Below, in pieces: positions 1-13,560 of a DNA stretch of 64,000 bases (its first letter is position 1; every line of letters starts with the position of its first letter). The translations under genes were made by a program, and so were the position numbers. The stretch comes from Nautilus pompilius. Its lineage: Eukaryota > Mollusca > Cephalopoda > Nautilida > Nautilidae. The stretch covers positions 1-64,000 of the forward strand of contig JACATO010000033.1 in assembly GCA_018389105.1 (NCBI GenBank), read 5' to 3'. Below the pieces are notes generated by a model that ran no database searches, was not told the origin of the DNA, and saw nothing but the letters and a program-made list of their open reading frames with translations.

Positions 1-2067
1 ACTTCATACATAATTCACTTTAACCATTTGTATACCGCATCAGGTTTTACCTTATACCAACAGTCTCGAAGCACTGGTTAATATTTGCACATTTGGACAA
101 ATACAGTCGCAATGAAAAGCACACAGGGTTGGAGTGAAATGAATTTGTTACAAAAAGTTGTGTTAATGAGAAAAATATTGTGTTTCACAGCCTTAGGGCT
201 CAACCTATTTTGAGTAATACAGATTTGAAGGGCACTAAAGCGCAATCGCATTCCAGGCGGTATACAAAGGGTATTTCGTAAAAAATTATGGAAAATACCA
301 GTCATGTTGGGGCTGAAAAGAATTCTTACATCTCGCTTGGAATGTCGGCCAAATGTTCTACTGACTTGTATATTCCTTCGATACTTTGCTATGTAATTCG
401 ATAAACTTTCCTTAACCTTTCAGATTGTCTCAAAGAAATTCTAAAATCGTTTTGTAAACAATATTTCTCCAGAAATAAAAAACATATATATATATATGAT
501 AACTTACTCATACATTAATGTCAAAGAAATCTAAATAAATCTAAACTTTCGATACTTTTTTTAAAAAGACATGTACAGGCGACACCATAGATCTCCTGTC
601 AAGGAGATCACAAACAGCTGTGTGATCATCATGGTGCCGAGCGACGTGACGACTGTGTCAAATGATTGGCTGTTGGACGCTCGAGCTGGTTCTGACGTCA
701 GTCGCATCAAAACGGCTAGAAAGCACTCAGTGGCTATCTACGAAAATTTCAGTTGGGAACATTGGATTCATTGTTTTGTTTACGAGTTTGATAATCTTTT
801 ATTATTATCTTTAACATTCCGTAGGAGCGATACATGTCAAAATCTTCTTGTCAGGGTCTCTTAGAGCAGACGATGACATTAATTCTTTCCCTTGTTCAGT
901 TTGAATCGTAAGTTCCAATTGGACAGAGTGATGTCCTTACTTTGTAATGGATCCTTCACATTTGGGGTTAGGGCTAGTGCTGGATGCCAACTGAAGATAT
1001 AATAAGAAATACCTCGAAAACATTGGCACCTCACCAGGTTTTGGTTTCTAACTTATTTTCCAGCTTCCCATTCAAGCAGAAGAGGGTGAAAGTATTTATT
1101 GGCTGGCATCGGGGATTATATATCCGACAAACCATTGATATTTATTGACAGTTGAAAAAAAAAGAAAAGAAATAAGTTTCGATTTAAAACCGGCAGCGGC
1201 CACGTTTGCAGGAGCACTGTCCTTCCCGTGAACTTCTGCTCGCAGAAACGTTACCAGAAGTGTCTCATCCTTTCTTAGATTGCAACAGCTTTAAATTTGG
1301 GCGAGCGCAGACAGAAGCAGAGTGGGCGTTTGTCGGCGATTGGCCGAACACTGCGTTCGTTGCTGTCGTCTTCCGCGGACAGAGAAATGCTTTTGCTGGC
1401 CATCTTCTTGTGATTTGGAGGGGAACGCGCAAGTCCCGTCCTTATTCGGCAACTTCTCGTGCTCACGCGTCGTTGTCATGACAGCAAAATGCGTTTTTCT
1501 TCTTAATCTATGGCCGACGGCAACCTGTTGCTCTCACACAATTCAAAACAGTGTCGTATAATTGCGGAAAGACACAATCCTACCTATAAACAAAAAGACG
1601 CACTGAAAAATAGTTCTCTCTACAAACTTTAATGCAGGCTTGCCGAATTAATAGCGTCATCTACATCTGGAAAATGGTTATAAATACTGAAGATTTCCGA
1701 TTACATGAGTTCAATTAAAAATCTATTAACAGAACTCCAGGAAATGAAAGGTTATCGGTCAGAGGCCGGCTTGAGTCATCGCAAAACCGTAAGAAATAGT
1801 TCCATCTATGTCATTCCTGTAGTTTACAGCAAGTAGAACAAAACCGATATTCGCTCACCAAAAAAAAAGTGTTTCTGGTCGTGGCAACAGACATATTTTC
1901 GTGAAACACCGAATTCGGAATAATTATATTGGTGAAGGGTGCCCGCATGAATTCTTCGGTTTCAGTAAATCACGAGAGCACGCGGCGGATCGATACAACC
2001 AAAACCTGACGTCCTGCCAACGGGGTTAATTTTCCACATCTGTAGGAAGTCTGAAACTGTCCCTAAG
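1..2067. other. non-coding stretch, no gene seen
   Basis: Mixed AT-rich sequence with short reading frames only, several of them open on both strands between 1200 and 1560, as expected by chance in a GC-richer patch. A short TA tract lies near 484-498. A perfect TGACGTCA palindrome is at 693-700. No conserved protein or RNA gene is recognised. Confidence 0.6.
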
Positions 2068-2238
2068 CGAGAGTAGAGCGAGAGAGAGAGAGACGATGTC
2101 GAGGAGAGAGAGAGACGAGAGAGAGCGAGAGAGAGAGGAGAGAGACGGAGAGAGCAGAGAGAGAGCAGGAGAGAAGAGAGAGAGAGAGAGAAGCCGAGAG
2201 AGAGAGAGAGTAGACAGAGGAGAGAGATAGAGAGAGAC
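2068..2238. repeat. imperfect GA microsatellite
   Basis: About 170 bp of GAGA repeats with many single-base interruptions, purine-rich on the plus strand. The reverse strand translates as a Leu/Ser-rich open frame, which is an artefact of the repeat. No TGACGTCA element is embedded. Confidence 0.9.
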
Positions 2239-2337
2239 AATCTGACTTTCAAAACAGCCAAGAACAATAACCGGTCCAGCGCTTTTAATTCTGGCAGATA
2301 TTAAAGGTTAACTGGCCAAATATTGCTAATCATTAAA

Positions 2338-2375
<38 letters not shown>
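2338..2375. repeat. (AC)n microsatellite
   Basis: An uninterrupted AC dinucleotide tract of about 38 bp, roughly 100 bp downstream of the imperfect GA tract. Confidence 0.95.
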
Positions 2376-2378
<3 letters not shown>

Positions 2379-3900
2379 GAATTCCAGCTTCATTGCCTTA
2401 CGGGAAGAATACTGATGCCTTCCTCTCGAGATGACAAAGAAAGAAATCACACACAGCTATGTTCTCAAGGAAACCCTCTAATTACGGATAATTCGGATAT
2501 CGGGGAGCACCTGATCTATTATTAAAGCGACCTCTTCGCGGGCTCCAAAGTCTTTAAGATTTTAATTTGATGGTATGAAAAGTTACATCTTTAAAGGAAA
2601 CGTTTGAATGCAAACTGATGTAACACAGCAGGCGGAAAAAATGTTTAATAAACTCGCTAATGCTTCACCGTCATCAGCCGAAAGTGAAGAGTCTGTAGTA
2701 TTCGGGATTCTCCTAACCTTGCTATCGGTACCGAAACCGTGCGCACCTTGTCGCCATCAGCAGGGCTGATCTCTTTATTCTTTGACAAAATTGTAATCTA
2801 GGAACACGTGCTTATTCTAAACACGGCTGTACAGACAATGAAACGCAAAAAAAAAAATAGGGGACAAAAATTATTTTAAAAATGCTAAAACAGATTTCTG
2901 TCCCAAAAGATATCGTACCCGCTGGGTGCCTTTCGTTCCCAGCGCAAACAACTCTCTGTTTTCCAATACAGAGGGAGCCACACCTTAAAAGTGCTCCGCT
3001 TCCACGCAGTTTCGCTAAATGTCACTAAATACATAGTTAGTTAAATATTCTCGTGCGCTCTTTTGAAGCGAGAAAGATAAAATGTGGTTATTTACGGTTC
3101 TTATGAATGCCATGTAGCTGTCATCTTGCATAACTGTGAAGCGAAAACTGACTATCCGGAATAAAGTTGCTTCTGGTCTTTTTAACTGGAGAGCTACCGT
3201 CCCATACATCTCTGAGAGTCATCTAGGGTCGAAATTTACCGAAATTCTTTTAAAATTAGGTTGCCATAAAATTGTTACGTTAGTCATATAGTAAATTAGG
3301 CATATTTAAGGTCTCGTTTCGTTTAAGGTATTCGCTAGATAAAGTTCGCTTCTCGCTGCCTCATCTGCTCTTTGCTTAAAGTATTTGACAGGATTCGTTT
3401 CCGTTCTGCCGACGATTGTGAGAACAGATGAAGCATTCAATCAAGAAAGGATCCGCTCAGTACAGCGACAAGCTGACTCGAGGTTGGTCGGCACCAGGTC
3501 ACGTCAAGCGTGTCGTGCTCCGGATAACCAAAAGTCTGTCCCCCCCTCCCACACCCGGGGAGCCGTTGGGAATAAGATTACCACCAGTTTTAAAAAAAAA
3601 AATCGAGTTGGCCACTTAGAAGGTAGGAAAGGGAAAGTCGATTGTTACTCGACTCGCGCTGGTCGCCGATCAAAAATAATAACAATAATAACATCCACTG
3701 GATACAGATTAGGAAACACGATAAACAACGGATGGAGTCGGCTTCGTCTTTCGCCCGGCGTAGTTCAGATAGATGGCCACGAAGCAGAATGGCAGCGAAA
3801 AAAGGTATAATTTCGGAATGAATTTAAGACATTATTCCTTTTTTACCATTTTTTTGAATGGCTACTGGTGATTTGTCACTAAAGCTGCAATTCAATAAAG
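2376..3900. other. non-coding stretch, no gene seen
   Basis: Unique-looking sequence. A 141-codon plus-strand frame at 3385-3810 begins with TTG rather than ATG, runs through a poly-A tract and resembles no family I know. I treat it as a chance frame. Confidence 0.55.
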
Positions 3901-4258
3901 AGAGATTCTCTCAGATCTCTCTCTCTCTCTCTATCTTCTCTCTTCTCTCTCTCTCTATCTTTCTGATATCTCTCTCCTAGCCCCCTCTCTCTCTCTTATC
4001 TTTCTGATATCTCTATCCTAGCCCCCCTCTCTCTTTCTCTCTCTCTCTCTTATCTTTCTGATATCTCTATCCTAGCCCCCCTCTCTCTCTCTCTCTCTCT
4101 CTCTCCTCTCCTCTCTCTCTCTCTCTCTCTCTATCTTTCTGATATCTCTCCCTAGCCCCCCCTCTCTCTCTCTCTCTATCTTTATGATATATCTCTATCC
4201 TAGCCCCCCTCTCTCTTTCTATCTCTCTCCTCTTCTCTTTCTGATATCTCTATCCTAG

Positions 4259-4300
<42 letters not shown>

Positions 4301-4380
4301 CTTTCTGATATCTCTCTCTAGCTCCCTCTCCCCTCTCTCTTTCTCTCTTATCTTTCTGATATCTCTATTCTCTTCTCTCT

Positions 4381-4445
<65 letters not shown>
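3901..4445. repeat. compound CT minisatellite with CTTTCTGATATC/CTAGCCCCC core
   Basis: A roughly 545-bp pyrimidine-rich block. Inside it a phrase of the form TATCTTTCTGATATCTCT, usually followed by a CTAGCCCCC-like run, recurs about eight times. The copies start near 3956, 3997, 4051, 4132, 4177, 4233, 4298 and 4349, with CT runs of varying length between them. Copies differ by single substitutions. The last 60 bp are nearly pure CT. This is a higher-order repeat, not a plain microsatellite. Confidence 0.9.
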
Positions 4446-4447
<2 letters not shown>

Positions 4448-7319
4448 GCTCTTTGTACAAAGTTATCATTCCCCGGTGACGCGACGCAATTTTCTCAGCG
4501 AATCTTGTGCCGAGCCGCCTTAGCAATCGTATGCAGTAGATGTTCCACACAGGCAGAACCTGCCCCCTTAATTCTTCACGCGACATTGTTGTTTTTCTTA
4601 AAGCAAAAAACCAACAAAAAAAACCAACGTTTCTGGACAAAACCGCAAACAGGTAAAAACATCGTCACAACTTAAGTATTTCTTATATCGGAGCTACAAC
4701 AAACAGATAGAAGGAAAACTTAGTTTCTTAATTATTCTCCAGAGACGAGGATCCTTTCTTCTAATCCAGTGTAAGACGATCAAGCCAAATCTGATATAAT
4801 TTTTATAGGTAATAAGACCAGAAGCGTGATGGAAGTGAAACTGATCACGTCACCCATTCACAGAGACGTGGGCGGATACAGGCAAGAATAAAACTACTTA
4901 GGCGTACACTCATCAGAAGAAACTTCGTGTTTGTCAAATAAAAACATTCGCTTTCTGGAATTAGTTTAAGAGTTCCTATTTTTAACTATCAGAGCGATAC
5001 AAGACAAGCGAACGACCATCAGAATGGCTAATGGCGTGCACGGAGTCCGACATTTGGGATACCGTCAACTATCCAATTTCACTTCTTCTGTTTCCTGGTT
5101 TCGTTTGTAAAACAACTCACGAACTGTGAAATAACAGTAACAGAAGGACACAACGTTTGGCATCTAAACTCGTGCATTCCTCGAGCTATACGTCCCATGT
5201 TAATAACCGCTTCCCGAAAGATCGCTAAGAAAATTCGTGAAAACAATATCGATGTACCAGAAAAAGGTATCATCTGGTCGCTCACTTTATTCAACCAGTT
5301 CTCAGCAACTTCGGGGGATATATTTAGGGACATACGGGAAATCAGATTTAATTCGAATAGTTAGTATACTTAACGCTGACACATGGCGACATAATTGAGA
5401 AAAAAAAATCAATCTCTCCATCAAGTTTACATGCCACTTTCAGTTCATATGATCTTTCCTTGGCGATGTCATTTAAACTTGTCATCTAAAATTATGTTAA
5501 TCTTAAAAGTATATTAGAAACAACATTTTAATGTAGTTTATTTCTGAGCCACGGCTCGTGAGTATAATAACGTCATTCTGTCACCATAGTAACAGATGAA
5601 TTAATCATATGACAACACTGGATTTGTAGCAGCCTACAGGAAGTATGTACGCGTATGCATTCCGTCGACTGCTTTTAAATTTCAGTTGCCACTTCGCTTT
5701 CCGTTTACAATGCGATCACCTGTCGGCGAATCCGAAAAGCATTCTCTCGCCAGAAAATTTTTTTCTAAAGTCAACGGCGATCACTTTGTCGTTTGCAATG
5801 CGGCTAATCGCGAAGGTGGGGAGGTCTTCTGATACAAGGAGTATGGATCTCGATTCTCCTGAACAGATCAAGGTACCGCCGATTCTATAAATCTAAATCG
5901 GGTGTTTAGTTTCTTCTCCGCGAACCGACGGCGCTGTTAAAGGCCTTCGTGACGCCATAATAAACTGATCTGCTCTTGTTTTCCATCATTCGCCACTCAC
6001 GGTTTACTGCATCCGAACAACAAACAAAAAAGATATCGAGCATCAGTTAGCCACATTCTTTACTCAATTGGTCAATAATGTATAATATATATGAACGAAT
6101 GGTTTTGTTGCTGATCAGACGCTCATAGACGTCGATTAGGCTGAGAAACATTTGCCATTTCTCCCTCACACAGTTAGCGGGGGGGGGGAGAGGCAAATCT
6201 AATATTTCTGGGCAGGAATTCCGCAGACAGAAGCGAGCTCCTCCTTCATAAAGTTGGTGACACGTCCATCTTTGAGTAATCTCATTTCTGCCCTCTCTCT
6301 TTTACTTAACCCTGCCCACCGGAATACTGGGGGTGGGTACGTACACATGGAGCCCCGGTGCCCTAATTAAATAGAGGGTCGTCTTGATGATCTTAGCTTT
6401 CAAACAGAGGCCTTATTGAGGTGAATCGGTGGGAATTAGAACGAGCGGTGGAGCGAGGAGTTTCCTCACAATGGGAGGAGAAGACATCGCATGATGCGTT
6501 TATCGTTTCTGCCCCAATCTGGAACATCTTCTGTACTGCTGCAAGCAGTAGCATATATCTCTGTTGTTGCCATGGCTTCGAGGTATTTTTAACAAGCTCT
6601 AAAAGCAAATACCCTCTCAGCCTTAAGAGTCCAACATTTACTAATTTACTAATAATAATAATAATAATTCTCTATCGGGGTCGGAAGTAGACAAAAAACA
6701 ACAAACAATGCATGAATCAGCGACTGGTGTTTATACGGATGAAGTTGGACTGTAAGACGTAAACACGGCGGCCGGCTCTGTAACATCTCTATCTGATACA
6801 TATTTACGTTCACTCGCCGGCAACAGGTAAACAAGACTGCATGAGTCACATCACCCCCGGAGCTATTTCAGCGAGGTGACCCCTCAGAGTTCACGGGGAT
6901 ACGGCGGAAATCTCCGGCGTGACGTCAGAGTCGCTGCCAAAAGATGGTCTTATGAATTAATTAGTCGCACAGAGATGGCGAATTCTGCGACGAAACAGTC
7001 GCCGAGAATAATCAGTAAACAACATAATTATTAATGATCTGTCGCCACTATTTACAGTATAATTGCGGGGATAATTGAGTTGGGAATTTGCGCTGTGATA
7101 GTTATCTGGCGGCTTTTGTCTTTTTTTCTTCTTCTTGTTTTCCAGGAATCTCGAGGATATTAGTCTCTAAGAATCGGCCAAATCGGCAGAATCAGAGTCG
7201 TACCGCCCAACGAAAGCCAATTATTTAAGAAGAAAAAATTTCTAATAATAAAAAAACAATAGGAGAATATAACTGAGTCAAAAATACATTTGTCATCGGT
7301 CGTTTATCTGACAAAGCGT
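4446..7319. other. non-coding stretch, no gene seen
   Basis: About 2.9 kb of ordinary sequence with only short frames. It contains a G9 run near 6180, a short TAA tract near 6650-6668 and one TGACGTCA at 6920-6927. An ATG at 6975 in a good Kozak context opens a frame of only 19 codons. Nothing recognisable as an exon or RNA gene. Confidence 0.55.
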
Positions 7320-7452
7320 TTTCTCTCTCTCTCTCTCCATCTCCATCTCTCTCTCCATCTCTCTCCATCTCTCTCTCTCTCCATCTCTCTCTCCTCTCTC
7401 TCCCTCTCTCTCTCCATCTCTCTCTCATCTCTCCTCCTTTTCCATCTCTCTC
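7320..7452. repeat. CT microsatellite with CCATCTC interruptions
   Basis: CT repeat broken regularly by CCATCTC. It is pyrimidine-rich on the plus strand and faces a GA tract about 400 bp downstream, so the two form a long-range inverted pair. Confidence 0.92.
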
Positions 7453-7673
7453 ACACTCATCCACGCACGCACGCCATACAGACAAACGAAAAATAAAGTA
7501 ACTTTTTATTGTTTTGGTGTGTAGAGATTTTTTATAAAGGATGATTTTGTATAAATATAAGTATTAATTTCCACTATCTGTAAACAAAGGATGTACGTAT
7601 CAGCTGAAATAAGTACTTCCTCTGTGACTCTATATAACTGACTGTGGGTAAGTAAAGTGTTACATGTACAAAC

Positions 7674-7722
<49 letters not shown>

Positions 7723-7764
7723 TAATCATCACATCATCATCATCATCATCATAATAATAATAAT
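7674..7764. repeat. (TAA)n / (CAT)n compound microsatellite
   Basis: About 45 bp of TAA repeat passes into a short interrupted stretch, then CATCAT repeats, then TAA again. It lies between the CT tract at 7.3 kb and the GA tract at 7.86 kb. Confidence 0.95.
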
Positions 7765-7860
7765 GTCTCATAAGAGCCGGGAACCACTAGCGAGAGGAGG
7801 ACCAGCTGCCACCAGAGGCTGCGAGACCGAGCGTGTCCAGGCGTGTAAAGAGGGAGCCGA

Positions 7861-7911
7861 GAGGAGAGAGAGAGAGAGATGGGGAGAGAGATGGAGAGAG
7901 ATGGAGAGAGC
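7861..7911. repeat. GA microsatellite
   Basis: GAGAGA tract with GGGGAGAGATGGAGAG interruptions. It is the reverse complement in composition of the CT/CCATCTC tract at 7320-7452. Confidence 0.88.
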
Positions 7912-9710
7912 TGGAGTTTGCTCTCATATCCCACCCGACTGCGGCTCCATGCGGGATTCTCAGATGCTGGGTCCCGGACAATAACTCGTCTTCTTCAAAC
8001 ACGCTGGATAAACACAATCAATCATCAGGTGGGGCCGGTGCCCTGGTTTCGAGTAGGAGCCAGAGAGCCCCTGTGGCTAAAATTAAAAGTTCAGATCGAT
8101 GTTTATCGAATAGAATTGGGTATGGAAAACCTGTGAGTGACTTAACCCTGCCTCGCCCGACGAGCACGCGATTTCCTCGTGAACTCTTCGCCTTCTGTTA
8201 CTATAGTTTAAGCGTTTGTTCTGGCATCAAATTATTATTATTATTATCATTATTTGCTATTAATTAACATTGCGCGGTGGTGTCGCCCTGTCTCTCCGCC
8301 GGAAACCAGTCGGGCCTGCGGGGAGAGACAGCGGTTTGCCCGGCCGGCTCCTGACGGATGCTCTCGATGTCGTGCGCTCCCACTGGTTTAGCGGCGGTGG
8401 AGTCGAGGCGCGGCCTGGGGTTCGGGCGGAGTCAGGCATAGCCGAAGTGGTGGGGTGTGGGTGCCAGTGGTGCCAGCGGTGAGGCTGTCCAACTACCGCT
8501 GTCGGATTCCTGGCACGAGTTTTACCTGTACCACTCCCGTCCTTGGAACTCGTGATTTATCCCTCAATTCTAAGACGACCCCCCTGCCGAACCCCTCTCG
8601 TCATTTAAGGTTTTTCCATTTTATTAGCTTTTGATTTATATCTGCACAGCAGAATTCAGCTATTTCGCATACGCGCTCTTCGGTAAAGCCGCTGAGGAGG
8701 TACCCAGCCACGTGCCATTGAAGATGGTAATGGTCTTTTAGGTTCCTTATGACGCTCATTAAAGGCGACCTTTCGTCCAGCGTTCTATTTCGTTTTAGAA
8801 TAGTATTCCCTGATCACTGCGACAACTCGATGAACGTCCTCAATCGTTTCCATTGTTTCGTTTATTTCTTTAAAAATTTTTTTTGTCTGTTTCCAAAAAA
8901 TCTTCGATTATCCGCTCCAAGTCTCCTGACAGATGCATTTTTTTTAAAAGGTAAAACAAAGAAAAACCAAAAACTTGTTCGCTGTTACTGACGAAAGTCT
9001 TTTTAAGCTTCTACAGGGAGCTTTGCCAAATTCCTTACAAGTCTATGTAGGTCGCAGTTACCTAATTCCTCGGCGTGAAAAGTATCTTACAGCTGAAGCG
9101 AAGAATCATCCAGCCTGGAATCCACGCAGATGAGAACATTGGTTTTAATAAGAAGAAGCTTTCCTCTCTCTCTCTACAGTATCGCGCCACCTGGTGTCGA
9201 AGTTAGATAAACACGCGTTGATAAGAGAGGAAAGTTACTGATGATGTTGAATACCTTAGAATTAACTAATAATTACATTTTTTTTTTCCGGTAATTTTTT
9301 CCCCGCCACCATCTCGGTCCCTCTGGTTCATTGATGCTATCGTTGTAAATGAGTTCTGTTTCTTACATCCTACAAGTGGCTGGAGAGCAGCCCAAAGGTG
9401 CGAGTTCAAGACGGATTTAGGTCACTTATAGGGGAGACCATCGGGGACAGTTGTTGCAGGGTTAATTCGTTAAAGCATCTTTTAGAGAAAAGGAGAAATT
9501 ACTGCAAATTAACATTGCACGCCAACGCAATCTTTTCTGATGTATCTAAATCTTACTGACGATGACGTGGAAGGATATCCCTGAAGCGTATTTTCATCAG
9601 TTAGTTCCGTTACTAACAGTCTTCGTTTTCCCAAGAATCACATTCCTTTAATGACTTAAAATCGTCCTGTACGAACGCATCGTCATTTACGGATACATTT
9701 TACAAAATAA
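7912..9710. other. non-coding stretch with a GC-rich, CpG-dense patch
   Basis: Positions about 8270-8485 are strikingly GC-rich and CpG-dense, while the flanks are AT-richer. A 70-codon ATG-less frame there carries no recognisable domain. The patch could be a CpG-island-like element, but no start site or exon is evident. A CTCF-like motif is at 9184-9197 on the minus strand. Otherwise nothing is recognised. Confidence 0.5.
9184..9197 (-). promoter_or_regulatory. CTCF-like core motif
   Basis: On the minus strand this reads ACACCAGGTGGCGC. It matches the CTCF core consensus CCASYAGRKGGCRS at all positions but the first. CTCF is a conserved bilaterian insulator protein; binding here is inference only. 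Confidence 0.35.
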
Positions 9711-9888
9711 TCTCTCTCTCCCCTCCCTCCCTCCTTCTCTCGCACTGACATCATCACTCTCTCTCGCTCCTGAGATGTCATCTCTCTCCTCTCTCTCCCT
9801 CTCTCTACTGACGTCATCACTCTCTCTCCTGATGTCATACCTCTCTCTCCCCCATCTCTCTACTGACGTCATCACTCTCTCTCCTGAT

Positions 9889-9938
<50 letters not shown>

Positions 9939-9943
9939 CTCTC
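9711..9943. repeat. CT microsatellite carrying TGACGTCA and TGATGTCAT elements
   Basis: A CT tract of about 230 bp with embedded ACTGACGTCATC elements. Perfect TGACGTCA palindromes are at 9809-9816 and 9864-9871, each followed after about 20 bp by a TGATGTCA half-match, which gives a local 55-bp period. A further variant, ACTGACATCATC, lies near 9745. The final 45 bp are nearly pure CT. It belongs to the same family as the arrays at 17.8, 35.9, 44.2 and 55.1 kb. Confidence 0.92.
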
Positions 9944-11482
9944 GGCACAATACACTATGAAAATCACACAAACATTCTTTGAAATCTCTATAAAGTAATT
10001 TTCGGATTTCTTGAAAATATGTATCCACAGAAGTTCCTTGTTTTTAAAACAATTATGCAAATCATACGAGAGATCATAGAAACTTTAGTATTTGGAAGGA
10101 TGACGATATCCATTTTCCGCATAAAGCAAACACGATAGTCAAACACTTGGAGGCAATATGAGAACTATTTTTTTTTAAGTTCGGGAAAACATCACGTATG
10201 ACTTTGCTTCTTTTATTGTAGTTAACTTTCTTTTTTAATACAATCTGTGTAATGAATACCACTATCTATTTTGTTTTTTCTTTACGTCTCTTTAAGTGGT
10301 ATAATTAAGCCATCTAAGCACATATCCATTTAAACCACGAGCTCTCTCTAGCTATTTAACAGGTCATTTGGATTGTTACAGATCTTTAAATATCAGCGCT
10401 GTTGCATTCGCATCAATTATTTCCTAGTTATTTAATACATTTAATTTCTAAGGCCAGCGGTCGTGTGCGCTTATTTTTTAGACGTTGGAATTATTACCGA
10501 CACAAAACAATTCGAACAAGGGGAAACTTCTGAGTGTTTCTGTGACTCACTCCAAACTCCACGTCGGCTGATCGAGTTTACCTCAAGACGACCCAGTAAA
10601 CACAAACCGGCGGACTGATATAAGGCTCTCCCTCGCCTAGCGCGATGAATATCCATTAGCACAACTTCGAAACTGATTAAGGCTTTTGCGACCAACAGTT
10701 TCCATTATCTGGCTCTTTAAAATTACGTTCTGACTCATATTTGAAATCGCGATTCCTTACCATAATGATTTCAACGGTCTCCAAGCAGTGAGTGCGTCCA
10801 AAGCCGGAATAAGATGGGTAGCCGAGAAGGGCAGACAGGTTTTTCTGTACATTGTATTAATAGGACCGAAACTACGTGAAAGCCATCGTGTTTTCCGTTT
10901 AACCTGTGGCCGATCCGAAGCCAGTCTGTCTCATTCATTGTACTTCTTCTGATCTTCCCCTGTCTGTTTAAGAAGGGTGTAGCCACTGGTGCCACCATCC
11001 CGGATTCCCTGCCATTACATTGCCTGTCAAATTAGCCGCCAGCAGTGAATTCCAGCCGTTACAACGTCGACACATCTAAGTAGACACCGTGTGCAAAGAC
11101 ACCTGCATAGACTCGAGTACAAGAGGTTGATGACAGGGTTTGAATAAAGCCGTTACAATGACTCATTTAATAAGTTTGTTTTGCATATCGGTTGTCCGGC
11201 AAATTACAGGGCGAGTTGAAATTCCATGATTTAATCCCCGGTCGCCCGCGGCGTGGCCGGAGGTTGGCAAGGTATCTGACCCGGGGTATCCAGCCGGACG
11301 CCAAGCGCGGATTTGGGTGGACGAGCTTTTGCGATAGAAGTGCAACAGATCTTTGGTTCGGTAATCGGCATTGTCTTCCTCGCTTGTACATCCACCCGAT
11401 TTCCTGGGTGGACGCCGTAAAGATGGATCATACAGCTAAAGTTGTCGTTTGGAAAACGTAAACAAGGACGGGGACACGCACA

Positions 11483-11504
11483 CCCCACCCCCACCCCCCC
11501 CCCC
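11483..11504 (-). other. potential G-quadruplex (C-rich on plus strand)
   Basis: The plus strand carries runs of four, five and about twelve cytosines separated by single adenines. The minus strand therefore has G runs that satisfy a four-run G-quadruplex pattern. Any function is unknown. Confidence 0.45.
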
Positions 11505-13560
11505 GGGGCGCCAATCTAAACTCCATGGATTACGCTTGGAACCGAGATCGCGAGGCAGTCCAAAGGAGGAAATCTGGAAAAGATGGAACGGGTCAGCGTG
11601 GATGACCACAGAGATTGCAGGCTCTGCGCGATGAGAGACGGGCTCTCACCGAAAACTGGAAGTTTTGATTATCTCTGCGCTGACCTTAAGTATGGGACCT
11701 TTAACCCTTTTGGTCCGATTCTATCTTTTGACCTAGATGAACTACTACTGCTTTCAGAATATTACTAACAAATAAGAATAATAAGAAGAAGAAAACGTAC
11801 ATTACACAGATCTTTCCTTTTATCTTCGTTTATATGCTCTAAAATTCTCTGTGATTGGCGATGTACATCGGGTAGGTCAAGCACCGCCGAACCAAAACTT
11901 GCGGTGCTAAGATCTTTTCACGGCTGAACGAAATCACGTCCACGCTCCGATGGTCTTTCTCGTAGTCTCACATGCAGCATTTCCGGGACAGTGCGACATT
12001 ACGTGTCTTGCTCGGTCTTCCTCGACCCTGGATCTTGGGATCAAATCGGGTGTAGAGGAATTTTCTTGAAGTGGCTTAGACTTTGCGCGAAGAGGGTATG
12101 TGAGGAAATCAACCGTACAAGAGCATAAACATCACAATCACGCTTCCAGGGCATTGTGACATTTCCATTGTAAAGTGCCAGTGATACACGCCTCCGTGAT
12201 CTTCACATCAATACTATTTTATGCCATTTTACACAGTGCTGTATAATAAGAGAACATAAACAAATGTCATCAATTAATCTTTTATTGCTCTTCAATCGAA
12301 AATACAGTAATTAGCAGGGCATTCCGAAACCTCATAAGACCAGAAGAAGAAAAAAATAGTAATTATTACAGATTTTTGTGTTTCATTAGATTCTGTTTGG
12401 TAGGACTTTAAGTGAAAGTGAAAACCAGCTGACCATAGGGTCCGGGTTAGGGGCAGCAGAGAGATATCCACGATTCCGGCAAATGAGTTTTTTCTCATTG
12501 TTTATGGTGCGTAACCTGCCAACTGATTATCCTGATCATCTGTCGATTTATGGTAAATCAGAGAGGTTGGGAGCTTTAAGAGATTTTTCTTTTTATGGTT
12601 TCTACTTCCTGAACTGTCCTCTCAAGACGTTCGTGTAGGAAATAGGGCGAGATACAGCGGCTGGTACGAAGACTGTGATGTCAGTCTTGGTTTATTACTA
12701 CTACTACTGTAACTCTCCCATCCGTGAGGAATTATTTTATTGGCTACTGCGAGTACTGGAGTTTTGTTACACGTTACAACGGTTCGGGAGCCGGAGAAAA
12801 TGGCTTGTGGGATACTACAATGGCTGGCACGAATAGCGTTCCTGGTAAAAGAGCCCCCAGTAGAACTCCCCTCTCAGCCGTGGAAAAGATCAAGAGTATA
12901 TGGGGGGGAGGGGAAGGAAATCAATGCAGAAGGGGCTGGTCAGAAGAACGAGAGGAATCATGCAAGGCTGGATTCCGACCTGAACAGGGTCACTGACGCA
13001 ATCACGCCAAGCAAAAACGCTACTTCAGAAGACAATCGCCAGCCTCAACGTGTGAGGAAAACAAATTAATGGAAAAATTATTTTTTTTTAAAAAAAATAT
13101 TAGTTTTTAACCTGTTTTCTGTAGGTTATTGGGAATTTCCGATTGTTTACCAAAATTTCGTATTCCAGTTTTCTTCTATTAGACTGGAGAACTCGAAGAA
13201 AGGCCCACAAACCAAAACAATTGCCATTTCGGCAATGATTTGTTCTTATCGTTGAGAAAAAGTCTTAAAACCAATTCGTGGAGTTCTCTGATGGTCTCTT
13301 TTACCAACTCGAGTTAATCATCTGAGTTTCCGACTCCCCCCCTAAAACTATACATATACTCTTCCTGCATCGGTAACATCGACACGAAAGATTGTGTTAA
13401 ACTGCTTTTCTACGTGTGCTGAATGTCTGTACCGTAAAACTTCTCACGATAATCCCCCGGAGTCCGTCCGGGAAGTATCTGCCACGACCCCTGTCGGTCG
13501 GTTATCTCCCCCCCCCAACCCCCTGCACCGCACTCGCGGCGTTTTCCGATCTACAGAAAA

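Noticed and set aside
9395..9425. B-box-like GCGAGTTCAAGAC
   Set aside because: No matching A box, cloverleaf or SINE tail; a single short word.
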